Below, one piece after another: positions 1-7,586 of a DNA stretch of 64,000 bases. Each line of letters begins with the position of its first letter. Position 1 is the stretch's first letter. This stretch comes from Sulfurovum sp. TSL1. GTDB taxonomy: Bacteria > Campylobacterota > Campylobacteria > Campylobacterales > Sulfurovaceae. Below the pieces are notes generated by a model. The model was not told the origin of the DNA. It made no database searches and saw nothing but the letters and a program-made list of their open reading frames with translations. The translations under genes and the position numbers were made by a program. The DNA is taken from NCBI RefSeq assembly GCF_019972135.1, contig NZ_BPFI01000001.1:1037106-1101105 (forward strand), in the 5' to 3' direction.

Positions 1-2047
1 GTAAACCCTTAAAATTTATAAGGGGATGCAGTGCATTATCCTGTATACGCAATGCCCGTATAGAGAAGATATCTTTCTCTTTAGAAAATTTGATAATATC
101 TCCGGCTGAACTTCCTATGGCCTGAATGTCTCCATTGGGTTTCACTTCCACATCGTAACTGTCCGTCACCAAGCTATACTCACCATATCTTAATTGGCTG
201 TTCTCACCTAAAATGATCAAACTTTTTGCTTCTTTGGTGTCATCCTTTTTCGTCGTCTTTTCGCTTTTTTCTTTTTCTGCTTCTAGCGTCAAGAATTTTT
301 CAAGATCAAAATTGAGGTTGGTGAGTTTAATGCGTGAATTGGCTTTACTGTAATAAAAACGTTTATCAAAAGCATAGAAATCCAACGCATTGGATGTGAC
401 GGTACCCTCAAAAGGCACTCTTGTTTTACATTGATCATCTTTTTCATAAAGAAAACATGATTCCCTTTTCAACATGCCATCAAAGGTATAGGTGTTAAAA
501 TCTTTTGTTTTAATATTTACTTTCCCGCCATTCTCAATGGGACCTGGATCCGGCAGATAGGGTTTGATCTTATTCAGGTCACTCAACTGGATGGAGGTTT
601 CATTGCTCTCATTGGTAAGTTTCATAGAGAGCTTGGGTATCTTGATATGGATATTTTTCTCATAGTTGAGTGTAAAAGGCAGTGTTTTATTCTCTAAGTT
701 AAAAAATGTCTCTTTTTCATCTCCAAGCGTGATACGCTTGGCATCAAAGATGAAATCTGCTTTTTTCTTTTGCATATCCAACGTACCATCGAGCTTGCCT
801 TCATAGAACGTATCTTCCAAATAGATATTTTTAAATGTGATCAGGCCTTTGTGATACTGTACATTCCCTCTTACGATAGGAAGTTTGACTTTTTCCAGTA
901 ATACATCGCCTCTATCAAAATCCACATTGACAAAATAATCCTGATAACTGTTCTTCAAGGCCAGATCTGCCATGAACAACACATTGACTTTCCCGCTTTG
1001 CTGATCCAGGGGCAACACAATATCATAGGCTTTAAGTAAGTTCTGCATGGTGACGTCAAACCGGTGATCGGCTTTTATTTTCAGTTTTAGGTTCGTGTCT
1101 GCATTAAGTAGATTGAGTATGCTTACCTTGCTGCCATCTAAACTGATGCCTTCATAGGTCGGCTCCTTCAGGTCAAAATAGAGTCCGCCATTGTGATAGG
1201 TCAATAGTAAACTTGGGGCTAAAACCGGCGGCAGGTTCTCTTTAAAATGTATGTGCGTATCTGAAAAGAGCACTTCGCCGTTCAGTGCATCAAAGTCCAT
1301 TTTAAAGGTGCCGTTTTCCAAGCTTCCTTTACCCGTCAAGGAGCGCAGTGTATAATGGTCTGCTTTGACCTTATCGACGATCCAGCTTCGCACACTTTCC
1401 CTAAGATCAAACATATCAACGATACTTTTCAGATCACGGAAACTGTCACTCTCCAGTCCAAAATCGATCTTATTGCCATCTTTGATCGCGTGAAATCTTC
1501 CCAATGCATCATAAAGTTTAAAAAAGCCTTCTGTTGACAATATCTTTTCATGCAGATCGTAGGTCAGTTTTCCACTCATCGTTACATTATGTTTTTTCAA
1601 AAAAAGCAGAGGGATCGTTGCTTTTAACATCTTCCCTTCACGTTTTGCTGAGCCTATGATCTCATACTCTTTACTTGAAAGCCCTAAGAAATCATCCTTA
1701 AATCTAATACTCATGGTGTTATTATTGAAGGTGATATTTTTCACTACGATGGATTCGAAAAAGGTTAGTAGATATTTGATACGCTCAAATGTCTCATGTA
1801 CACTGCTAAAAGAAGGTTTGGCTTTACTCTGGGGGAGAATGACATGATCCGCTTTTACTATAAGCTTTTTATCGAGTTTAATGTATAATCCCTCTACATT
1901 GTAACCAGCGACTTTAATGGTATCCAATTTGATACCTACCATTAGCCACATAAAAAAAGCGATAAAAAGGACCACCAGGAAGATGAGTGTATTACGTAAA
2001 AGCACATGGATAGCATGGGCAGAAAACATTATACTGGTTTTGATCAT
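1..2047 (-). CDS. AsmA-like / DUF3971 family protein, 5' part only
   Basis: A long open minus-strand frame leaves the left edge, so only the N-terminal part (about 680 residues) is present. The first ATG (2047) gives MIKTSIMFSAHAIHVLLRNT, followed by one hydrophobic helix and then a long beta-rich stretch of alternating polar and hydrophobic residues. That layout is typical of AsmA/YhdP-like periplasmic proteins anchored by one N-terminal helix and implicated in lipid transport or envelope homeostasis. In Campylobacterota a DUF3971 gene of this kind often lies next to mltG. The gene is divergent from mltG and overlaps its 5' end by about 65 bp. A second in-frame ATG lies at 2029. The frame was spot-checked near its start, middle and the window edge without finding a stop. 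The family call is by overall character rather than a sharp motif. Confidence 0.72.
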   Translation of the reverse strand, partial: MIKTSIMFSAHAIHVLLRNTLIFLVVLFIAFFMWLMVGIKLDTIKVAGYNVEGLYIKLDKKLIVKADHVILPQSKAKPSFSSVHETFERIKYLLTFFESIVVKNITFNNNTMSIRFKDDFLGLSSKEYEIIGSAKREGKMLKATIPLLFLKKHNVTMSGKLTYDLHEKILSTEGFFKLYDALGRFHAIKDGNKIDFGLESDSFRDLKSIVDMFDLRESVRSWIVDKVKADHYTLRSLTGKGSLENGTFKMDFDALNGEVLFSDTHIHFKENLPPVLAPSLLLTYHNGGLYFDLKEPTYEGISLDGSKVSILNLLNADTNLKLKIKADHRFDVTMQNLLKAYDIVLPLDQQSGKVNVLFMADLALKNSYQDYFVNVDFDRGDVLLEKVKLPIVRGNVQYHKGLITFKNIYLEDTFYEGKLDGTLDMQKKKADFIFDAKRITLGDEKETFFNLENKTLPFTLNYEKNIHIKIPKLSMKLTNESNETSIQLSDLNKIKPYLPDPGPIENGGKVNIKTKDFNTYTFDGMLKRESCFLYEKDDQCKTRVPFEGTVTSNALDFYAFDKRFYYSKANSRIKLTNLNFDLEKFLTLEAEKEKSEKTTKKDDTKEAKSLIILGENSQLRYGEYSLVTDSYDVEVKPNGDIQAIGSSAGDIIKFSKEKDIFSIRALRIQDNALHPLINFKGL

Positions 2048-2927
2048 CTCTTTCGCCTTTTATACAACACTGCCCATTCAAACAACGCGGACACTTTTAG
2101 TACCGCAGGGATCTATTACGCACATTATATCACAGCTGACACAAAAAGGGTATGCCTTAAGCCCTATAGATACATATATTTTGGTCTTTCTGGGGAAACC
2201 TCAAAGCGGTTGGGTCGATATAGGTGCAACCCGTTTGAACCGTATCGATTTTTTATATAGACTGACCACGGCCAAAGCCAAAATGGAAGAGATCACACTG
2301 ATCCCGGGTGAAACCACGGAACTCTTCTTCACTTCCGTAGCGGCTGACCTGAATCTTGATAAAACAAAACTGGACGCCTATTATCAAGAGTTTTCGCACT
2401 ACCCTGAAGCGGGTATCTATGCAGATACCTATTATGTACCTTACGGTATCAGTGAAAAACATTTTATCCATTTTCTTCTTTCTGCCTCTGAAAAAAAATA
2501 TAAAGAGATCTCTGAAAAGATCTATGGAACCTATAATAAAAAACAGTGGTTAAATGTACTCATTGTTGCGTCTATCATCCAAAAAGAAGCGGCCAATACA
2601 GAAGAGATGCCCGTCGTTTCATCTGTGATCTATAACCGTCTTAAGAAAGGTATGCCTCTGCAAATGGACGGGACACTGAATTACGGTAAATATTCTCATG
2701 TCAAAGTCACTCCGGAACGCATTAAAAATGACACAAGCAGATTTAACACGTACAAATATAAAGGGCTGCCTCACATGCCTATAGGTGCCGTCTCTTTTAA
2801 TGCGATCATCGCAGCGATCAAGCCGGCAAAGACCGACTACCTTTACTTTATGAAAAATGACAAAGGGGTACACGACTTTACGCACAGCTATAAAACGCAT
2901 CGTAAAAATATTCAAAAAGCACGCTGA
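1983..2927 (+). CDS. mltG: Endolytic murein transglycosylase MltG (YceG-like)
   Basis: Membrane-anchored lytic transglycosylase that cleaves nascent peptidoglycan and is thought to end glycan strand elongation. A transmembrane helix lies at about residues 14-30, followed by a small LysM-like region and the YceG catalytic domain. The family core is visible: IIQKEAANTEEM with the catalytic Glu, then VSSVIYNRLKKGMPLQMDGT and the GLPHMPIGAV segment near the end. The ATG at 1983 is preferred over the in-frame ATG at 1917 because it places the TM helix at the usual position and follows AGGA-type sequence. Length (314 aa) is slightly short for the family. It converges with the kinase/phosphatase gene with one base between the stop codons. 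Confidence 0.9.
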   Translation: MSVLRKSTWIAWAENIILVLIISFAFYTTLPIQTTRTLLVPQGSITHIISQLTQKGYALSPIDTYILVFLGKPQSGWVDIGATRLNRIDFLYRLTTAKAKMEEITLIPGETTELFFTSVAADLNLDKTKLDAYYQEFSHYPEAGIYADTYYVPYGISEKHFIHFLLSASEKKYKEISEKIYGTYNKKQWLNVLIVASIIQKEAANTEEMPVVSSVIYNRLKKGMPLQMDGTLNYGKYSHVKVTPERIKNDTSRFNTYKYKGLPHMPIGAVSFNAIIAAIKPAKTDYLYFMKNDKGVHDFTHSYKTHRKNIQKAR

Positions 2928-2928
2928 T

Positions 2929-4572
2929 CTAGAACCACAGAAACTGAACGATATTCAACACGATCATGCCTATAAATCCTATACGGCATACAAGAAGCGG
3001 ATTTCTCTCCAGAATAGATGTACTTTTATCAAAGTAGGGTTTGACTTTCAAGGGATTACTGACTTCGTACTGCATTTCTGAGTAGTTTCTGTAACGTTGA
3101 TCCGTATCGGTATCCAGCGCTCTCAGGATCACACTCTCAAACCATGCAGGGATTTTAGGGTTGAGTTTACCTGGTGCTTTGATACGCTTTTCAAAAGAGG
3201 GATTTTGAAAAGGCTCTATCTCTCCGAACGGAAACTTGTGTGTCAGTACTTCATACAGTGTCACACCTATGGCATAGATCTCTGTCTGTTCATTGACCGG
3301 TGCTTGTTTAAAACGCTCCGGTGCCAGGTATGAAGGTGTACCTGCCCGTGTCACATTGGAGTAGGCTTCAGTGATACTTCCAAAGTCCACCATTTTAAAT
3401 ACCAATTTGCCTTTACGTTCTGTCACAATGATATTTTCAGGCTTGATATCCCCATGGACCAGGTCGTATTTCATAAGGAAATTCGACATCTTGAGCAAAA
3501 AGATGGCCAATGCAACACTCAAATCCACTGAGAGCGGTTTTTTGGCACTGTACGCTTTAAGTGTCTGACCTTCTATGAAACTCATAATGTAGTAACGGTG
3601 TGTACGATTTTTAGGGATCACTGCTTTTGGGAAAAAACCTGCTTTGAGTCTCTTTGCCATCCAAGCTTCTTTTACAAACAGGTCGAGTATCATCTCATCA
3701 TCCATCGCTTCATACGGTATGAACTTGATCACATACTTGAATCCCCGTTTTTCACAAAGCCAGGTACGTTCGTTTTGGATCAATGGCTTGATGAGTGTGT
3801 AGCCATCGATCACTTCACCCGCTTTATAATGCTCACGTACCATAAGGTCACTTTGTTTCAGTCTGAACCGGGGATCCACCTCTTTGATCTCAAGTACAAT
3901 GGCTGTAGTATCGTCAGGAAGATCATCATGATAGAGTTTACTTGCTTTTTTTACCAAAAAAGAGGCACCCATTTTCATATCTGCTCTCAGTTCATCTTCC
4001 GAAAGTTCATGATAGAGTCCATCACTGCAAAGCAGTATCATATCGCCTGCTAAAAGGTTATTTTCAAAATAGTAGGGTGAAACACTCTCCTCCAGTCCCA
4101 TCGCTGCCATCAGTACATTTTCCATACCCTCTTCATCCATGATATGATCTTCAGAGAGTTGGGTCAGTTGCGCATCACCATCAATATTTCTATGTAAATA
4201 GATACGGCTGTCCCCAACATTTGCACCGTAGAGTCTGTCACCCTCTATTACGACAAGTGCGAGTGTCGTAACAAGTTCTTCACGGTCATATTCTGCCATC
4301 GAATCAAGATAGAGTACTCTGTTGATATTTTCTATAAAGTGTTTAATGGACTTTTCCATCGTCCAGCTTTTGGGTCTGTTCTTCAGCGCATTGATCAAAA
4401 AATTGGTCGTGTGTTTGGCTGCCTGTGCTCCCTGCAGCGCAGACCCCACACCATCACAGACCACGGCGACAGTAATGTTCTCCATTACTTTCACTTCAAA
4501 GAAATCATCCCCTTTGAGCTGTGTACCTTTAGCAAGTGTGAGTCCCGATGTTTCGATGCTTTGTTTTGACAT
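2929..4572 (-). CDS. Bifunctional PP2C phosphatase-Ser/Thr protein kinase, membrane-tethered
   Basis: Two signalling enzymes in one chain. Residues about 1-230 are a PP2C-type phosphatase (VCDGVGSALQGAQAA, GANVGDSRIYL, LLCSDGLYHEL, DDTTAIVLE supply the metal-binding Asp residues). Residues about 255-520 are a Hanks-type kinase: VIKF with the ATP-contacting Lys, HGDIKPENIIV catalytic loop (about residue 370), VDFGS metal loop, and YLAPERF. The glycine-rich loop is not recognisable, and HRD is HGD. A C-terminal hydrophobic helix probably anchors it in the membrane. It lies downstream of the nitrate transporter in the same direction; kinase/phosphatase fusions next to NasA transporters are known from other proteobacterial nitrate-assimilation loci (for example Pseudomonas). 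A role in controlling transport or assimilation is inferred; no substrate is evident. Confidence 0.9.
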   Translation of the reverse strand: MSKQSIETSGLTLAKGTQLKGDDFFEVKVMENITVAVVCDGVGSALQGAQAAKHTTNFLINALKNRPKSWTMEKSIKHFIENINRVLYLDSMAEYDREELVTTLALVVIEGDRLYGANVGDSRIYLHRNIDGDAQLTQLSEDHIMDEEGMENVLMAAMGLEESVSPYYFENNLLAGDMILLCSDGLYHELSEDELRADMKMGASFLVKKASKLYHDDLPDDTTAIVLEIKEVDPRFRLKQSDLMVREHYKAGEVIDGYTLIKPLIQNERTWLCEKRGFKYVIKFIPYEAMDDEMILDLFVKEAWMAKRLKAGFFPKAVIPKNRTHRYYIMSFIEGQTLKAYSAKKPLSVDLSVALAIFLLKMSNFLMKYDLVHGDIKPENIIVTERKGKLVFKMVDFGSITEAYSNVTRAGTPSYLAPERFKQAPVNEQTEIYAIGVTLYEVLTHKFPFGEIEPFQNPSFEKRIKAPGKLNPKIPAWFESVILRALDTDTDQRYRNYSEMQYEVSNPLKVKPYFDKSTSILERNPLLVCRIGFIGMIVLNIVQFLWF

Positions 4573-4669
4573 AGGCTGCCTTTATGATTATTCTAAATTA
4601 TATAATAGAAGTTATGACATAATTTAAAATAATATCGAAGAAAAAATAATCTCACTTGATGTGATAGAT

Positions 4670-4690
4670 GCATGAACGTAATGTTCATGC
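4670..4690. promoter_or_regulatory. Perfect 8-bp inverted repeat between nasA and the kinase gene
   Basis: Arms GCATGAAC and GTTCATGC are separated by GTAAT. The repeat lies about 100 bp upstream of the kinase/phosphatase start and about 120 bp beyond the nasA stop. No T-run follows on the minus strand, so it could be an operator or an mRNA processing/stabilising hairpin rather than a classical terminator. Confidence 0.5.
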
Positions 4691-4722
4691 TTGAGTTTAG
4701 AGTGTTTGCTAAAAATTTGAGG

Positions 4723-4737
4723 TTAGCTATAAGCTAA
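4723..4737. promoter_or_regulatory. Second short palindrome between nasA and the kinase gene
   Basis: TTAGCT-ATA-AGCTAA is a perfect 6-bp inverted repeat, 33 bp from the other palindrome. On the minus strand it reads TGATTAGC...TAGCTAACC, faintly like the TGATTAA...TTAACCA sites near nasA but with wider spacing. Function unknown. The rest of the 240-bp spacer is AT-rich without a clear gene. Confidence 0.35.
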
Positions 4738-4812
4738 TCAATGATTTTTTGTAAATGCCCTAGACTCAATGATGTATATTAATTTTATGATTTCTATTAC
4801 ATCAATTGAGAT

Positions 4813-6093
4813 TCAGATCATACCGCCTGCTTTCAATCCCCACGTCGTTCTCCATCTGGTCTTCACAAGTGAGATGCCTGCGATCGCGACTAGAACCACT
4901 GCTGCAAATATCATAAATCCTGCAGTATACCCGTCAAAAGCACCTTTTGACCAACCCAGGGTCTTGATCAGTGCAGTACCGCCGAGACCGCCGGCTGCAC
5001 CGATGATCCCAGTCATAATACCGATATCTTTACCAAACCTTTGCGGGACCAGCTGGAAGACTGCTCCATTTGCCATACCCAAGTTTGCCATGATAAGAAA
5101 AAGCACCACGATGGCCAAGCCAAACGGCAATGCAATGGTAGCATTTACCACAGCCAGTGCTGCAACCGTACCAAAGAAGATATAGAGTGATTTTACTCCA
5201 CCCATTTTATCTGCAATGGCACCGCCTACTGGCCGAAGTACGGCACCTGAAAAAATACACAATGCACCAAAATAACCTGCAACGACTTTCACATTGTCCT
5301 CATCCAATATATCCAGTCCAAATGCGCTCATCTCTACCTGATAGGTGTTCATCAAATAGACTTTCATGTACCCTGCAAAACCTACAAACCCGCCAAAACT
5401 CACTGCATAGAAAAGATTGAACCACCAGGTATCCTTATCTTTAAGCAGTTTCCCGTAATCAGAGAGTTTTTTAGGTCTGGCTTTATAGACAGATTCCGGT
5501 GCATTTTTAGCTATGAATGCATAGGCTATCCATACTACGATAGCCATAACCGCACCCACCAGAAATACGGATTCCCAACCCCATTTTTCTGCGATCTTAG
5601 GCGCAAATAAGAAGTCAATGACCACACCGATGTTACCCGCTCCGGCAAGCCCAAGTACAACGCCTTGTAACTTAGGCGGATACCACTGACCCGCCTGAGG
5701 AAGTGCCACAGCAAATGATGCTCCCGCAAAACCAAGCCCCAACGCTACGATAAGCAGGGCATTGTACGTAATGGTCTCACCCATAAAATATGCCATGAGA
5801 AGTGCTGCGATCACTACAGACTGTGCCATGAGCGCTGTCAGTTTTGCACCGAGCTTATCCACCCCGAAACCAAGTAGGATCCTTAACAGTGCACCAGATA
5901 AAATAGGAAGTGAAAGCAGTGTGGCTTTTTCGCCCGCTGTTATCATATAACCTGTCGCAGCCAATGCCTCACTGATCTCTGTAGAGAGCGGACCTAACAT
6001 GGTCCAAACCATAAAACTCATATCAAAATATAAAAAAGCCATGAACAACGTAGGTGTATGTCCCTGCCCTTTCAACGCCTTAAATCCTGCCAT
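4813..6093 (-). CDS. nasA: Nitrate/nitrite MFS transporter (NasA/NarK-like, NNP family)
   Basis: Major-facilitator permease of the nitrate/nitrite porter family, expected in the inner membrane. The 426-aa protein has about 12 hydrophobic segments, an N-terminal FLYFDMSFMVWTMLGPLS segment typical of NarK/NasA, and glycine-rich helices (LGLGFAGASFAVALPQAGQW; MTGIIGAAGGLGG) matching the nitrate signature regions. The start at 6093 (MAGFKALKGQG) follows a strong GAGGAG Shine-Dalgarno; the longer in-frame start at 6204 would add 37 hydrophilic residues without an RBS. It is divergent from the sirohaem/nitrite/nitrate reductase operon, which fixes its role as assimilatory nitrate uptake. The upstream 17-bp palindrome at 6161 suggests nitrogen control. 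Confidence 0.93.
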   Translation of the reverse strand: MAGFKALKGQGHTPTLFMAFLYFDMSFMVWTMLGPLSTEISEALAATGYMITAGEKATLLSLPILSGALLRILLGFGVDKLGAKLTALMAQSVVIAALLMAYFMGETITYNALLIVALGLGFAGASFAVALPQAGQWYPPKLQGVVLGLAGAGNIGVVIDFLFAPKIAEKWGWESVFLVGAVMAIVVWIAYAFIAKNAPESVYKARPKKLSDYGKLLKDKDTWWFNLFYAVSFGGFVGFAGYMKVYLMNTYQVEMSAFGLDILDEDNVKVVAGYFGALCIFSGAVLRPVGGAIADKMGGVKSLYIFFGTVAALAVVNATIALPFGLAIVVLFLIMANLGMANGAVFQLVPQRFGKDIGIMTGIIGAAGGLGGTALIKTLGWSKGAFDGYTAGFMIFAAVVLVAIAGISLVKTRWRTTWGLKAGGMI

Positions 6094-6160
6094 TTTTTCT
6101 CCTCTCAGATGAATGATTCGTGAAGTATACAATGATAAGAGAGTCATATTTATTGATTTA

Positions 6161-6177
6161 TGATTAATTTTTAACCA
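6161..6177 (-). promoter_or_regulatory. Putative nitrogen-regulon operator, site 1 (upstream of nasA)
   Basis: TGATTAATTTTTAACCA, an imperfect copy of the TGATTAA-N3-TTAATCA palindrome seen near other nitrogen genes in the window. It is centred about 76 bp upstream of the nasA ATG and about 50 bp upstream of the start site implied by a TATACT-like -10 box at 6125-6130 on the minus strand. A weaker half site (TGATTAA, 6238-6244) lies on the sirohaem synthase side. Confidence 0.5.
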
Positions 6178-6323
6178 TTTATTTTTTACATAAATATGGG
6201 CCAAAACCTACATTAAAATTATATATTCAAAACATATTGATTAAAAAATATACAATTATATGAATATGTAACCATCTTTTCAGAGATATAATGACATCAA
6301 TTACAGCGAGGATGATCATAAAG

Positions 6324-7586
6324 ATGAAACAGAGACAAACTTTACCCATATTACTGAAAGAACAGCATATTCTTTTGATCGGTGGTGGGAATGTAGCATT
6401 GCAAAAAGCAGAAGTACTGGCAGAGAACCATATCTCTTTTTCTGTGATATCCCAAGAAGTGCACCCTAAGATACAAACATTGTGTTCTGACATACAGATC
6501 AAAAAATTCAAAACGAAAGATATTCAAAAGCATCTCATTGTGATAGATGCTACTGGGAATGAAAAAGTCACACAAAAACTTTTAAAGTATAAACAGAAAC
6601 ACCCTCTTTTACTCAATGTGGTAGATCAACCTAAAGTCTGTGATTTCTACTTTATGGCACTGACAAAAAATGCACCGCTTCAGATAGCCGTGTCAAGTTC
6701 CGGTGCAAGTCCTACTGTGGCTAAATACTTCAGAGATAAGTGTCAGGCACTCATGCCCGATAATATGGAAACATTTTTGGAAGCGTTGCAGTCACAAAGG
6801 GACAAAGGGATCATAAAGATAGAAAAAACGCTTGAAAAGATCGAACAAATGACAGCCAAGGCGTATCTGGTAGGCTGCGGTCTGGGAGATCCTGAACTGC
6901 TTACACTCAAAGCCTATAACATTATCAAAGAGGTGGATGTCGTCCTCTATGATCACCTCATCAGTGACGAGATCATGGCTATCGTACCAAAACGTACAAA
7001 GAAGGTCTTTGTAGGTAAAGAAAAAGGATTTCATACTAAACCCCAAGAAGAGATCAATAAACTCATACGCACATATATTAAAAAAGGGTACTCCGTTGCA
7101 CGATTGAAAAGCGGTGACCCCTTCATCTTTGGCCGTGGTGCCGAAGAGTTACTTTACCTTTCACAAAAAGGTATCAGAACTGAAGTGATACCGGGTATCT
7201 CTTCAGCAGTATCAGGACCGCTGATGGCAAATATCCCTGTCACAGCAAGGGATTACAGTAATGCCTTTACTGTCGTCTCAGCCCACTTAAAAGGGAATGC
7301 CATCAATCTCAACTGGGTACCGATGTTGGAAAACAGAGATCATACGGTCGTCGTATTGATGGGGCTTACACGGATCAAAGAGATCGTACAGCAGGCAAAA
7401 GCATTACATATAGAGTTGGACACACCTTGTGCCATTGTCTCCAATGCAAGCCGGAAGAACCAGACCGTACTTACCACGACACTTGAGAACCTTGAAGAGG
7501 TTTCCCTTGGGGCATCAAGACCTTCTATTTTGGTCTTTGGAGACGTCATACACTATACAAACACACTGAAAGAGAGTCTAACATGA
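6324..7586 (+). CDS. cysG: Sirohaem synthase, CysG-like (dehydrogenase/ferrochelatase plus uroporphyrinogen-III methyltransferase)
   Basis: Makes sirohaem from uroporphyrinogen III. The N-terminal about 150 residues form the Met8/CysG precorrin-2 dehydrogenase-ferrochelatase domain (ILLIGGGNVALQKAEVL nucleotide fold; SSSGASPTVAKYFRDK). From about residue 178 comes the SAM-dependent methyltransferase domain (YLVGCGLGDPELLTLKA; VARLKSGDPFIFGRGAEE; VIPGISSAVSGP), so the order matches full CysG at near-normal length. The start is not certain: ATG at 6324 aligns best with the family and has GCGAGG 12 bp upstream, while ATGs at 6291 and 6312 are also in frame. Its stop overlaps the nitrite reductase ATG by 4 bp, implying translational coupling and supply of sirohaem to that enzyme. 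Confidence 0.92.
   Translation: MKQRQTLPILLKEQHILLIGGGNVALQKAEVLAENHISFSVISQEVHPKIQTLCSDIQIKKFKTKDIQKHLIVIDATGNEKVTQKLLKYKQKHPLLLNVVDQPKVCDFYFMALTKNAPLQIAVSSSGASPTVAKYFRDKCQALMPDNMETFLEALQSQRDKGIIKIEKTLEKIEQMTAKAYLVGCGLGDPELLTLKAYNIIKEVDVVLYDHLISDEIMAIVPKRTKKVFVGKEKGFHTKPQEEINKLIRTYIKKGYSVARLKSGDPFIFGRGAEELLYLSQKGIRTEVIPGISSAVSGPLMANIPVTARDYSNAFTVVSAHLKGNAINLNWVPMLENRDHTVVVLMGLTRIKEIVQQAKALHIELDTPCAIVSNASRKNQTVLTTTLENLEEVSLGASRPSILVFGDVIHYTNTLKESLT

Noticed and set aside
1355-1847. Two plus-strand frames of about 60 codons
   Set aside because: They lie within the well-formed minus-strand AsmA-like gene and have no RBS or family match.
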